From: Caballeronia telluris
Lineage (GTDB): Bacteria; Pseudomonadota; Gammaproteobacteria; Burkholderiales; Burkholderiaceae
Reading direction: 5' to 3'
NCBI RefSeq assembly: GCF_001544495.1
Contig: NZ_FCNZ02000026.1
Location: forward strand, 27,179-91,178
Length of the DNA stretch: 64,000 bases
Below the pieces are notes generated by a model. It worked only from the letters and a program-made list of their open reading frames with translations, was not told the origin of the DNA and searched no databases. This document shows positions 25,715-34,311 of this stretch, in pieces (within the stretch, counting starts at the first letter, position 1; each line of letters opens with the position of its first letter). The position numbers and the translations under genes were made by a program.

Positions 25715-26824
25715 ATGCGCATTCGACCCAAGGTCCGTCATCGCCACGTCATCTGCGGCGCCGCGCTCGCGCTTGTCGGCAGCGCCGCATCGGCGCAGAG
25801 CGCCGTCACGCTGTACGGCGAACTCGACGCCGGCTTCGCCTACGTGAACAACGTCGCGGACAATGCGCAGTATCGCCTCACGTCCGGCCTGATCGACGGC
25901 AGCTACTGGGGCCTGCAAGGTTCCGAAGACCTCGGCGGCGGCGCGAAGGCGATCTTCCGCCTGGAGCGCGGCTATTCGGTCGCGACGGGCGAAGGCTTCA
26001 ACGATCACCCGTTCTACGTCGGCCTCGGCACCGACACGCTCGGCACGCTGACTTTCGGTCACCAGTACGATTCGATCCATGACTACTTCGCGCCTTTCAC
26101 GTTGACAGGCGGCGCGGGCGGCACGGCCTTCGCGCACATCTTCGACAACGACAACGCCAACAATTCCTTCCTCGCCGCCAATTCGGTGAAGTACACGAGC
26201 GAAAACTACGGCGGCTTCAGCTTCGGCGGCATGTACGCGTTCTCGAATGCGGCAGGGCAGTTCGCGAACAATCGTGCTTATAGCGTCGGCGCGAATTACT
26301 CGGCCGGGCCGTTCAACGCGGGCGCGGCGTATCTGCACAACAATGGCCGCGGCAACACGACGACAGGCGCCTACGATTCGCTGACTTTGCCCGGCGCCGA
26401 CGGCACGGTCATCGCGGCAAACGTCCAACGGCAGAACACGTTCGGCGTCGGCGCGAGCTATGCGATCGGCGACTTCACGTTGGCAGGCGCGTTCTCCCGC
26501 TCGATCAATTCCGGCGTGACCAACGCCGACACAGGCGAAGCCGCCGGCTCGATCGCGTTGAGCAACTACGAAATCAACGGCATCTACCAGCTGACGCCGG
26601 CGCTCGCGCTCGCGGGCAATTACGTCTACACGAACGGCGGCGGCGCGCACTGGCACCAGGGCGCGATCCAGGCGGACTACTTGCTCTCGAAGCGCACCGA
26701 CGTGTATCTGGAGTCGCTGTATCAGCGGGCGTCGTCCGGCGCACCAGCAGTGATCAACACCAACGATCCGGCGAGCGGCCGCAATCAGCTGATGATCGCG
26801 ACGGGCATCCGGCATCGGTTCTGA
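25715..26824 (+). CDS. Gram-negative porin
   Basis: A 369-residue outer membrane beta-barrel trimeric porin. The N-terminal signal peptide (residues 1-28) ends AASAQS, then SAVTLYGELDAGFAYVNN begins the barrel as in Burkholderia porins. SYWGLQGSEDLGGGAKAIFRLERGY and the C-terminal GIRHRF (aromatic last residue) are typical. The ATG is chosen because GGAGAA precedes it. The barrel likely controls small-solute entry; substrate preference is unknown. Confidence 0.92.
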   Translation: MRIRPKVRHRHVICGAALALVGSAASAQSAVTLYGELDAGFAYVNNVADNAQYRLTSGLIDGSYWGLQGSEDLGGGAKAIFRLERGYSVATGEGFNDHPFYVGLGTDTLGTLTFGHQYDSIHDYFAPFTLTGGAGGTAFAHIFDNDNANNSFLAANSVKYTSENYGGFSFGGMYAFSNAAGQFANNRAYSVGANYSAGPFNAGAAYLHNNGRGNTTTGAYDSLTLPGADGTVIAANVQRQNTFGVGASYAIGDFTLAGAFSRSINSGVTNADTGEAAGSIALSNYEINGIYQLTPALALAGNYVYTNGGGAHWHQGAIQADYLLSKRTDVYLESLYQRASSGAPAVINTNDPASGRNQLMIATGIRHRF

Positions 26825-26909
26825 GCGCCCGGTTCCAATCGTTTTCGGCCTGCACCGGGCACGAATCTGCTAGCGTGACGGTTTTCGTCGACACCGGAAG
26901 GTGACTGGA

Positions 26910-27545
26910 ATGTCGCTGCAGACTTTCTGGCTGTTCGTGCCCGCGTGCTTCGCGATCAACATGGCTTTCGGGCCGAACAACGTCCTGTCGTTGTCGAATG
27001 GCGCGCGCGACGGCGTGCGCCTCTCCGTGCTCGCGGCTTTCGGGCGGCTCGTCGCGTTCGCGATCATGATCGCCGTTGCCGGACTCGGGCTCGGCGCGCT
27101 CTTGATGGCGTCGCAAACGCTCTTCACGCTGATCAAATTCGCCGGCGCCGCTTATCTCGTCTGGATCGGCGTGAAGCTGATCCGCTCGGGGCCGGCGCTG
27201 ATCGCCGAACGTCGCGACGACGCGTCGCGCGCTCCCGCGCGGCTCGGCAAGCTCGCGAAGCAGGAGTTTCTGGTCGCGGCGGGCAATCCGAAGGCGATTC
27301 TGGTGTTCACGGCGTTCTTTCCGCAATTCGTCGACCGCGCCGCTTATTCGACGAGCTTCGCCGTGCTCGGCGCGATTTTCCTCGTGCTCGAACTCTTGGC
27401 GATCGCGATCTACGCGGCGCTCGGCGCGCGTCTCGGCTCGGTCGCGAACGGCGCGCGCGGCTTCAAGTGGTTCAATCGCGTGAGCGGTTCGCTGATGATC
27501 GGCTTCGGCGTCATGCTGGCGTTCGTGCGACGTCCCGTCAGCTGA
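26910..27545 (+). CDS. LysE/RhtB family exporter
   Basis: A 211-residue inner membrane exporter. The family start pattern FAINMAFGPNNVLSLSNGARDGVR and the central LIKFAGAAYLVWIGVKLIR are present, followed by a NPKAILVFTAFFPQF segment. Members export lysine, homoserine, threonine or other amino acids; the substrate is not clear. The ATG at 26910 is preferred over a GTG three codons upstream, with GGAAGG ahead of it. Confidence 0.88.
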   Translation: MSLQTFWLFVPACFAINMAFGPNNVLSLSNGARDGVRLSVLAAFGRLVAFAIMIAVAGLGLGALLMASQTLFTLIKFAGAAYLVWIGVKLIRSGPALIAERRDDASRAPARLGKLAKQEFLVAAGNPKAILVFTAFFPQFVDRAAYSTSFAVLGAIFLVLELLAIAIYAALGARLGSVANGARGFKWFNRVSGSLMIGFGVMLAFVRRPVS

Positions 27546-27613
27546 GTCGAACTGCATTGGCAATGGCCTTCGACGCAGCGAACGCGCGGATCCGGGAAAA
27601 CGCGAAGTATTGA

Positions 27614-27643
27614 TTGCGTCGGCGGCTGCTTTTCAGCTATAAT
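27614..27643 (+). promoter_or_regulatory. Probable promoter of tRNA-fMet
   Basis: TTGCGT at 27614-27619 and a perfect TATAAT at 27638-27643 are 18 bases apart. The tRNA starts 14 bases later. Confidence 0.65.
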
Positions 27644-27656
27644 TTAATTCTTCAGA

Positions 27657-27733
<77 letters not shown>

Positions 27734-27740
27734 GGATTCA

Positions 27741-27775
27741 AAGCAAAAAGCCCGGCTCGCCGGGCTTTTTGCTTT
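27741..27775 (+). terminator. Terminator after tRNA-fMet
   Basis: The near-perfect repeat AAGCAAAAAGCCCGGC / GCCGGGCTTTTTGCTT around a 3-base loop lies eight bases after the tRNA. Confidence 0.88.
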
Positions 27776-27861
27776 TCTGCGTCAGAAACAGCACTGCGTC
27801 GAGGCACGGCGTCGAAGCACCCGATCCGCGGTAGTCGCGATAAACCAAAGGCCACAAACAC

Positions 27862-27901
27862 GAAAAGCCTGCATGACTATCGAGTCATGCAGGCTTTTTT
27901 T
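27862..27901 (+). terminator. Strong hairpin with T-run between tRNA-fMet and rpsU
   Basis: AAAAGCCTGCATGACT pairs perfectly with AGTCATGCAGGCTTTT around a 4-base loop, followed by more T on the plus strand. There is no plus-strand gene that needs it after the first terminator; on the minus strand it could end the rpsU transcript 165 bases downstream, though that side has a shorter T-run. Strand assignment is uncertain. Confidence 0.6.
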
Positions 27902-28065
27902 ATTCAGCATCCGTCCGGCGCCTGGACGCGCTTGGGTCCAGACAGGTCGACAACGTCGCCCGCTACGGGGCGCCAGCCAGATTTTGGCGCACATCGCTCG
28001 ACGTGCCCGGCGCCAAGGCTCACGCAAACGAGCAGGCAGCCAAGCCGGCGACTACGCGCCTCACA

Positions 28066-28278
28066 TCAATAAAACTTTTTCGGCAACTGGGCGCGACGGA
28101 TTTGCTTGCGCAGACGAGCGACAGCAGCAGCTTTCTTGCGCTTGCGCTCGGTGGTCGGCTTTTCATAGGCCATGCGCGATTTGAGTTCCTGAATCAGGCC
28201 CGTGCGTTCGACGGTGCGACGAAAACGACGCATGGCGACGTCGAAAGGCTCGTTCTCTTTCAACAGTACTTTAGTCAT
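28066..28278 (-). CDS. rpsU: Small ribosomal subunit protein bS21
   Basis: A 70-residue basic ribosomal protein: N-terminal LKENEPFDVAMRRFRR, then the charged helices ending KKRAAAVARL-type basic residues (RKRKKAAAVARLRKQIRR). The 30S protein helps translation initiation. The ATG start gives the typical length for this family. Confidence 0.97.
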   Translation of the reverse strand: MTKVLLKENEPFDVAMRRFRRTVERTGLIQELKSRMAYEKPTTERKRKKAAAVARLRKQIRRAQLPKKFY

Positions 28279-28452
28279 TGAGTTCTCGGTTGATCTGGCC
28301 CTGCCAGAAATTAGGGCAAAGCGCAATTGTACACTTTTTGAGAGCCGAACTGAACCGTCATCGTCGGAACGTGGCACTGACTAGTTCGGGATTGCAATCG
28401 TATGTCGTTGAATGGAGACGACAAATCCTGAATTACCCGCGCACGCGCCGTA

Positions 28453-28770
28453 CTAGAACCCGCGCGAGGGCAAGCGACGCGGCGCGGCGCACGACACGGC
28501 CGCCGCGGGTTGCTCGATCGTGAGGTCCGATTCGGCCAGCGCGACGCACGGCAGGACCCAGCCCTCGCGCTTTTCCTCGGCGGCGAGGCCGGGCCATTCG
28601 ATCCGGTAGCGCACGTCGCCCGCCACGAGCCGGCACATGCACGCGCGGCACGTTCCGTTTCGGCACGAACTCGGCAGGCGGATGCCGGCGCGCGCGGCGG
28701 CTTCCATCAGCGAAGCGCCGTCCTCGACGACGACCTCGCGCCCGAGCGGCTCGATGCGCAGCGTCTTCAT
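28453..28770 (-). CDS. 2Fe-2S ferredoxin (plant-type)
   Basis: A 105-residue [2Fe-2S] ferredoxin. The cluster ligands CX5CX2C...C appear as SCRNGTCRACMC and the later LPC (about residues 36, 41, 44 and 74). The N-terminal beta-grasp strand and C-terminal tail fit small electron carriers. It sits in a minus-strand run with the IMPACT-family gene upstream; its partner enzyme cannot be named. Confidence 0.87.
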   Translation of the reverse strand: MKTLRIEPLGREVVVEDGASLMEAAARAGIRLPSSCRNGTCRACMCRLVAGDVRYRIEWPGLAAEEKREGWVLPCVALAESDLTIEQPAAAVSCAAPRRLPSRGF

Positions 28771-28795
28771 GCGTTCACGCAGACGCGGACGCGCG

Positions 28796-29392
28796 TCACG
28801 GCGTGTCGGGCGCGATCGACGCGCGGCCGTGCGTGAGATCGCGCAGTTCGGCGGTCGCCGCCTCGCGCGACGCGATCGGCATCCGAATGACGAGCCGCAC
28901 GCTCATCGCATACGCGTGCTCGACCAGCTCGCAGTCGTGCTGCTCGATCCAGCGGCGCACGCGGGCTTCGTCGGCGTAATCCACTTCCACCGTGAGCAGG
29001 CCGCGCTCGATCCGCTCGATGCGCTCGGCCTTCTGCATCGCGGTCGCGATGGCGTCGGTGTAGGCGCGCACGAGCCCGCCCGCGCCGAGCTTGATGCCGC
29101 CGTAGTAGCGCACGACCGTCGCGAGCACGCCGTCGACTTCGTGATGGCGCAGCACTTCCAGGATCGGCCGGCCGGCGGTGCCGGAGGGCTCGCCGTCGTC
29201 CGACATGCCCGACTGGCCGCCCGCGAGCAGCGCCCAGCAGACGTGCGTCGCGCCCGGATGTTCAGCGCGCAGCGCGTCGAGTTCGCGCATCGCGGACTCG
29301 CGATTCGGGACGGGAAGCGCGCGCGCAATGAAGCGGCTCTTGCGAATATCGAGTTCGGCGGCGACGGCGGCGGCGAGGGTGTAAGTGGGCAA
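28796..29392 (-). CDS. IMPACT family protein (YigZ-like)
   Basis: A 198-residue protein of the IMPACT/YigZ family. The N-terminal domain carries IRKSRFIARALPV, HVCWALLAG, SDDGEPSGTAGRPILEVL and VVRYYGGIKLGAGGLVRAY, the diagnostic motifs, followed by the small C-terminal DUF1949 domain. The family includes YigZ, with a possible role in translation or RNA binding. It lies 26 bases upstream of the ferredoxin gene. Confidence 0.92.
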   Translation of the reverse strand: MPTYTLAAAVAAELDIRKSRFIARALPVPNRESAMRELDALRAEHPGATHVCWALLAGGQSGMSDDGEPSGTAGRPILEVLRHHEVDGVLATVVRYYGGIKLGAGGLVRAYTDAIATAMQKAERIERIERGLLTVEVDYADEARVRRWIEQHDCELVEHAYAMSVRLVIRMPIASREAATAELRDLTHGRASIAPDTP

Positions 29393-29502
29393 ATGCGGGA
29401 AGCGTCGAAAAAGTGAATCAGTGGCCGTTGAGACGGGTGTCGGCGGCGCGCGCGATCAGACCGCAATGGTAACGGCTTCTCGCGGCGGCCCGGGCGCGCG
29501 CG

Positions 29503-30084
29503 TCATCCGCGAGCGGACGCGGCCCGCGTTCGCGCATCGCGCTCGCCGAGCGAGCGCTGCATCAGCACGGTATCGACCCATTGCCCGTGCTTGAACCCGA
29601 CCTGGCGCAGCACGCCGACGTGCTCGAACCCGAGCCGCGCGTGCAGCGCGATCGACCCCGCGTTGCCGCTGTTGCCGATCACCGCGATCACCTGCCGCCA
29701 CGGCCCCGCTTCGCAACGCGCGATCAGCTCAGACAAGAGCGCCATGCCGATGCCGCGTCCGTTCATGCCGTCGGCGATATAGACCGAATCCTCGATCGTG
29801 TGCCGGTACGCCGAGCGTGCCCGGTACGCCGTCGCATACGCGTAGCCGAGCACCGCGCCGTCGGCGACGGCCACGAGATACGGCAGGCCCGCCGCGACGA
29901 CGGCCGCATGGCGCGCGCGCATTTCATCGGCGCCGGGCGCGATTTCCTCGAAGGTCGCGAGCGCGTTCTCGACGTAGTGCGCGTAGATGCGCGCGATGGC
30001 ATCGAAGTCGGCGGGCGTCGCATCGCGCACGACGGGCGATCGGGGCGGGTTCGGGGTGTCTGGGTTCGTGGCGTCGGCTGGCAT
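29503..30084 (-). CDS. GNAT acetyltransferase, phosphinothricin-type
   Basis: A 193-residue GNAT enzyme that resembles the phosphinothricin/MddA acetyltransferase group: ATPADFDAIARIYAHYVENALATFE near the N-terminus, YAYATAYRARSAYRHTIEDSVYI, and NGRGIGMALLSELIARCE as the acetyl-CoA loop. Activity on a specific amine is not known. It faces away from the EAL gene across 363 bases. Confidence 0.88.
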   Translation of the reverse strand: MPADATNPDTPNPPRSPVVRDATPADFDAIARIYAHYVENALATFEEIAPGADEMRARHAAVVAAGLPYLVAVADGAVLGYAYATAYRARSAYRHTIEDSVYIADGMNGRGIGMALLSELIARCEAGPWRQVIAVIGNSGNAGSIALHARLGFEHVGVLRQVGFKHGQWVDTVLMQRSLGERDARTRAASARG

Positions 30085-30447
30085 CGCGGAAACGGCGGGC
30101 GGGTTGTTGGTCGGATGATTTTCGCATGGCCGGGTGCTCGCAGGCGACGCCCAAAAAAGCGTGGTCCGGCCGTGCGGCAGACCACCAAAGCGACGCGTTT
30201 TACGTTAAAGAAACCATTGAGTCGCGCGGGCGCCGCCCTCTACACTAGGTCGTTTGGCACGATGCTGCGCGCCGGACGACGACGGCGCGACCAGGCGTGC
30301 CAATTCCGTGAGCCCATCACCGAACACATCAGCGAAGCAAGTCCCGATCGGCCGGCCGGGCTGCCGCAAGCGTTAGCTATCTGAATGGCATGTCGCGCCG
30401 CGACGAGGTTGTTGCAACGTTTCGCGGCGAGAGGGCGATAAGACGCA
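30085..30447. promoter_or_regulatory. Divergent region before the CSS/EAL gene
   Basis: No gene is supported in these 363 bases. A plausible plus-strand promoter has TTGAGT at 30217-30222 and TACACT at 30241-30246 with an 18-base spacer, about 200 bases before the EAL start. No operator was recognised. Confidence 0.35.
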
Positions 30448-32049
30448 ATGAAAAAACTTCGACGCTCGAGCCTGGCGGTGTTTCTCGCCGCCGTCGTGCT
30501 GGTTGCGGCGCTCCTGCCGGCCGCACTCGGCTTGCTGTTCGCCCAGCGCAGTCTGCGGGCGGAGGAGGCCGGGCAACTCAACCGGATGGCCGACGCCGCG
30601 CTCGTGCAGGCCGAGGACGTAACGCGCCATCTGTCGAGCGCGCTCGGCGAAATCGGGCGGGTCTCCGATGAGCCGTGCACCGCCTCCTATTTGCAGGAGT
30701 TGCGCCGCATTGTCACGGCGCACCGCGCGGTGGGCGACGCCGGCGCGATCGATCACGCCGGCCGCTGGCAATGTTCGTCGCTGCTCGGCGCGGTCGCGTT
30801 GGGCGCGCTCGGCGGCCGCTCGCTGCCGCCGCCAGACTGGCGCGGCCGCGACGGCGTGATCGCGTGGTTCCGGCTGCTGCACATGCCGGGCGGCGAACAG
30901 TCGTTCGTGCTCGGCCGCAACGGCTATTACGTCGCCGCCGATCCGGCCGCGTATGTCGAGGGCGTGAAGACGCGCCTAAACGACGGCCCGGCGCCCGCGA
31001 GCGGTCTCGGCGTGATCAACACGGAAGCGAGCCGCGTCATCGCGACGACACCGAGCGCCGATCCGTCGCTTCTGCTCGCGCTGTATCGCAAGCCGGTGCA
31101 ACCCGGCTATTTCGACGCGCCCTATGTCGTGCGCCGCTCGGGGACGATGCCGATCGCGGTCGTCGTGAGCGCGCCGCGCGAGGCGCTGCCCGAACGCCTG
31201 CGCAGCCTGCCGTGGGGCTGGCTCCTCGGCGGCCTGGCGGCGGGCGTCGCGCTCGCGGGCTGGGCGGCGTTCTTCATCGTGCGCCACATGTCGCCGCGCG
31301 GGCAACTGAGCGACGCGGTGCGGCGCCACCAGTTCATCGTCGCGTACCAGCCGATCGTCGATCTCGCGACGCGCCGCTGTGTCGGCGCCGAGGCGCTCGT
31401 GCGCTGGAAGCACCACGACCGCATCGTGCGGCCCGATCATTTCATTCCGCTCGCCGAGCATCGCGGCCTGATCCAGGCGATCACCGACCAGGTGCTCGAC
31501 ACCGTGCTGCTCGAACTCGCCGAGTTCCTGAAGCGGTATCCGGAGTACTACGTGTCGATCAACCTGAGCGCGGGCGACCTCACGACGCCGCGCTTTCTCG
31601 GCGTCCTGCGCGCGGCGCTCGCGCGGCAGAAGGTGCGGCCGGAGCAGATCCGCATCGAGGCGACCGAGCGCGGCTTTCTCGACGCCGAGGCCGCGAAGGA
31701 AGTGATCGGCGCGTTCCGCGACGCCGGCCATCCGGTCTATATCGACGACTTCGGCACCGGCTATTCGAGCCTTTCGCACCTGCAAAACTTCCACGTCGAC
31801 GCGCTGAAGATCGACAAGTCGTTCGTCGATACGATCGGGCAGGACGCGGCGTCGAGCAGCGTGGCGTCGCACATCATCGACATGGCGGCGACGCTCGACG
31901 TGCAGGTGATCGCGGAGGGCATCGAGCGCGAGGAGCAGGCGAGCTACCTGCACGCGCGCGGCGCACAATTCGGCCAGGGCTGGCTCTTTTCGCCGCCGCT
32001 CACGGCGGCCGAGTTCATCCGCTATGTCGGCAAGATGCGAAAAGGCTGA
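30448..32049 (+). CDS. CSS-motif c-di-GMP phosphodiesterase (EAL domain)
   Basis: A 533-residue inner membrane phosphodiesterase for cyclic di-GMP. An N-terminal membrane helix (residues about 10-32) is followed by a periplasmic domain with the CSS motif (C109 in QCSS) and C77, whose redox state would control activity. A second helix (about 257-278) leads to the cytoplasmic EAL domain: EALVRW (near residue 315), TTPRFL, IDDFGTGYSSLSHL, LKIDKSF, and EGIE. All metal and catalytic acids are present, so it should be active. No GGDEF domain is present. Confidence 0.92.
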   Translation: MKKLRRSSLAVFLAAVVLVAALLPAALGLLFAQRSLRAEEAGQLNRMADAALVQAEDVTRHLSSALGEIGRVSDEPCTASYLQELRRIVTAHRAVGDAGAIDHAGRWQCSSLLGAVALGALGGRSLPPPDWRGRDGVIAWFRLLHMPGGEQSFVLGRNGYYVAADPAAYVEGVKTRLNDGPAPASGLGVINTEASRVIATTPSADPSLLLALYRKPVQPGYFDAPYVVRRSGTMPIAVVVSAPREALPERLRSLPWGWLLGGLAAGVALAGWAAFFIVRHMSPRGQLSDAVRRHQFIVAYQPIVDLATRRCVGAEALVRWKHHDRIVRPDHFIPLAEHRGLIQAITDQVLDTVLLELAEFLKRYPEYYVSINLSAGDLTTPRFLGVLRAALARQKVRPEQIRIEATERGFLDAEAAKEVIGAFRDAGHPVYIDDFGTGYSSLSHLQNFHVDALKIDKSFVDTIGQDAASSSVASHIIDMAATLDVQVIAEGIEREEQASYLHARGAQFGQGWLFSPPLTAAEFIRYVGKMRKG

Positions 32050-32083
32050 CGCGGGGCTGACGCGGGCCGACGCGGCACGACGC
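32045..32083. repeat. Short tandem repeat at the EAL stop codon
   Basis: Two perfect copies of an 11-base unit (GCTGACGCGGG) are followed by two degraded copies. The first copy includes the stop codon of the EAL gene. Confidence 0.55.
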
Positions 32084-32151
32084 GCTTGGTTTTCTGCATC
32101 GAAGCCCCATCTAGTGCGCTTCCCGTCATGCAGTCAACCGAGAGCACCGCC

Positions 32152-32568
32152 ATGAACGACCAAGCCGCGACGACCTTCCTTAACGACGTGCGTCATCCGC
32201 TGCTCACGCTGCACCGGAGCATGCTCGCCGAATTGCGCGCGCGGCACGAGGCCGAGTTCGGGCCGGTGTCGCCGGGGGAATTCCTGCAGATCGTGATCAA
32301 CGGCTCGGCGTATCGCTGGCTCTCGCCGCTGTCGACGCTGATCGCCGCCCTCGACGATGTCCTCGACGACGAAAAAGCACAGGCGCAGGATCGCATCGAC
32401 ATCGCGACGTCGGTCGTCGCGATGTTCTCGGCCAAAACGCGCGACGCCGCATTCGCCGACCAGTACCTGCCGCTTTTGCAGTCGAGCCCGGAGATCGCGG
32501 TCGCGAACGGGCAGGTCGCGCGGCTCGTGCGATCGGTCGCGCCGCAAACCCCCGCCACGGACGACTGA
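32152..32568 (+). CDS. Conserved hypothetical protein
   Basis: A 138-residue acidic protein I do not recognise by domain. It is mostly helical, has no signal or membrane segment, and contains the motif GEFLQIVINGSAYRWLSPLSTLIAALDDV, which suggests a packed helical fold. The codon bias matches neighbours. The start is uncertain: ATG 32152 was chosen, with an ATG at 32128 as alternative. It stands alone between the EAL gene and the transporter operon. Confidence 0.6.
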   Translation: MNDQAATTFLNDVRHPLLTLHRSMLAELRARHEAEFGPVSPGEFLQIVINGSAYRWLSPLSTLIAALDDVLDDEKAQAQDRIDIATSVVAMFSAKTRDAAFADQYLPLLQSSPEIAVANGQVARLVRSVAPQTPATDD

Positions 32569-32838
32569 AGGTCTATCGAAAAAGCGACCGAAAACCTGCG
32601 AATTTCGCGCACGGCGCGCGTGCGGGTTTTCCGGGTCGCCACAGCGGCCGTGCCTTGTCCGAAGCGCCATTGCGCGCCGGCAAGACCGGGTGCGTGTCAT
32701 GCTGCAATGCAATAAACCTGTCCCGTCGCATTTGAGCAATTGATTTTCGCTTGCGAGTATCGGCGCCAATCGCGGGATCTCACGAATTTGCCGGTGAGAT
32801 CCAGACGATGCCGATTCGAAAATCAGACGGAGACGCAA

Positions 32839-33528
32839 GTGTTCCTATACGGCTACGGCCCGCTGCTGCTCGCGGGCGCCAGACAGACCATCGCGCTCGC
32901 GGTGCTTTCCCTCGCGGTATCGGTCGTGCTCGGGTTGCTGGGCGCGTCGGCGAAACTGTCGCGCCACGGTGTGTTGCGCGCGATCGCCACGGGCTACACG
33001 ACGCTCATCCGCTCGGTTCCCGATCTCGTGCTGATGCTGCTGCTCTTCTACAGCATCCAGATCGCGGTGAACAACCTGACCGACGCGTTCGGCCTCGACC
33101 AGTTCGACATCGATCCCTTCACGGCGGGCGTGCTCACGCTCGGGTTCATCTACGGCGCCTATTTCACCGAAACCTTCCGCGGTGCGTTTCTCGCCGTGCC
33201 GCGCGGACAGCTGGAAGCCGGCAGCGCGTACGGCATGAGCGGCATGCGCGTGTTCGGCCGCATCCTGTTTCCGCAGATGATGCGCTTCGCGCTGCCGGGC
33301 ATCGGCAATAACTGGCAGGTGCTCGTCAAGGCGACGGCGCTCGTGTCGATCATCGGTCTCGCCGATATCGTCAAGGCCGCGCAGGACGCGGGCAAGAGCA
33401 CGTTCAACATGTTCTTCTTCATCCTCGTCGCGGCGGCCGCTTATCTCGCGATCACGACCGCCTCGAACGTCGTGCTGATGCTGCTCGAACGCCGCTATTC
33501 GACGGGCGTTCGCCACGCCGACCTTTAA
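32839..33528 (+). CDS. hisQ: Basic amino acid ABC transporter permease (HisQ/AotQ-like)
   Basis: Inner membrane permease of a histidine/arginine/ornithine-type importer. The 229-residue protein has the family segment TLIRSVPDLVLMLLLFYSIQIAVN, the EAA-loop region GAFLAVPRGQLEAGSAYGMS, and LVKATALVSIIGLADIVKAAQDAG. The GTG start at 32839 follows GGAGA and gives the family length; the upstream frame extension looks non-coding. Its partners are hisM and hisP downstream. Symbol is by family; arginine/ornithine is the likelier substrate from context. Confidence 0.9.
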   Translation: MFLYGYGPLLLAGARQTIALAVLSLAVSVVLGLLGASAKLSRHGVLRAIATGYTTLIRSVPDLVLMLLLFYSIQIAVNNLTDAFGLDQFDIDPFTAGVLTLGFIYGAYFTETFRGAFLAVPRGQLEAGSAYGMSGMRVFGRILFPQMMRFALPGIGNNWQVLVKATALVSIIGLADIVKAAQDAGKSTFNMFFFILVAAAAYLAITTASNVVLMLLERRYSTGVRHADL

Positions 33529-33543
33529 TCCGGAGCACCGGCC

Positions 33544-34257
33544 ATGATCCAGATCTTCGCCGAATACTGGCGTCCGTTTCTCTATTCCGATGGCCTGCGC
33601 GCGTCCGGCCTCGCCGTCACGCTGTGGCTCCTCGCGGCGTCGATCGCGCTCGGCTTTGCCGCGGCGGTGCCGCTCGCGTGCGCGCGGGTGTCGAAGAACC
33701 GCTGGCTTTCCACGCCGGTGCGTCTCTACACGTATGTCTTTCGCGGCACGCCGCTCTACGTGCAACTGCTCCTGCTCTACACCGGCGTGTACAGTCTTGA
33801 ATTCGTGCGCACGCAATCGCTCCTGGAGGCGTTCTTTCGCAGCGGCTTCAACTGCGCGATCCTCGCGTTCGCGCTCAACACCTGCGCCTACACGACCGAA
33901 ATCTTCGCGGGCGCGATCCGCGCGATTCCCCACGGCGAAGTCGAAGCGGCCCGTGCCTACGGCATGGGCACGTTCACGATGTACCGGCGCGTGATCCTGC
34001 CGTCCGCGCTGCGCCGCGCCTTGCCTCTCTATAGCAACGAGGTCATTCTGATGCTGCACGCCACGACCGTCGCGTTCACGGCGACCGTGCCGGACATCCT
34101 GAAGGTCGCGCGCGATGCGAATTCGGCGACGTACCAGTCGTTCGAATCGTTCGGGATCGCCGCGCTGATGTATCTCGCGATTTCGTTCGCGCTCGTGGCC
34201 GCGTTCAGGAAGGCGGAGAAGCGCTGGCTCGGCTATCTCGGCGCCGGCCGCCGCTGA
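33544..34257 (+). CDS. hisM: Basic amino acid ABC transporter permease (HisM/AotM-like)
   Basis: A 237-residue second permease subunit with about five helices. Family motifs include TYVFRGTPLYVQLLLLYTGVYS and the cytoplasmic EAA loop AIRAIPHGEVEAARAYGMGTFTMYRRVILP. It starts 15 bases after hisQ, forming a heterodimer with it. Confidence 0.93.
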   Translation: MIQIFAEYWRPFLYSDGLRASGLAVTLWLLAASIALGFAAAVPLACARVSKNRWLSTPVRLYTYVFRGTPLYVQLLLLYTGVYSLEFVRTQSLLEAFFRSGFNCAILAFALNTCAYTTEIFAGAIRAIPHGEVEAARAYGMGTFTMYRRVILPSALRRALPLYSNEVILMLHATTVAFTATVPDILKVARDANSATYQSFESFGIAALMYLAISFALVAAFRKAEKRWLGYLGAGRR

Positions 34258-34311
34258 GCTTCAGCGGCTAGAATCGCGTTGCATTGACCAGTCATCACCC
34301 GGGAGAACGAG

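Larger units (their letters stand above)
27734..28065. other. Intergenic region between tRNA-fMet and rpsU
   Basis: No protein gene is supported here. Two inverted repeats with T-runs lie inside (27741-27775 and 27862-27901). Between the second one and the rpsU 3' end, the bases show no clear signal. Confidence 0.5.

Noticed and set aside
27782..28027. Minus-strand 81-residue open frame next to rpsU
   Set aside because: It reads through a terminator hairpin and has no family likeness or good start.
32592..32633. Imperfect hairpin after the small gene at 32.2-32.6 kb
   Set aside because: The stem has a wobble and the loop is long, with only a short T-run; too weak to call a terminator.
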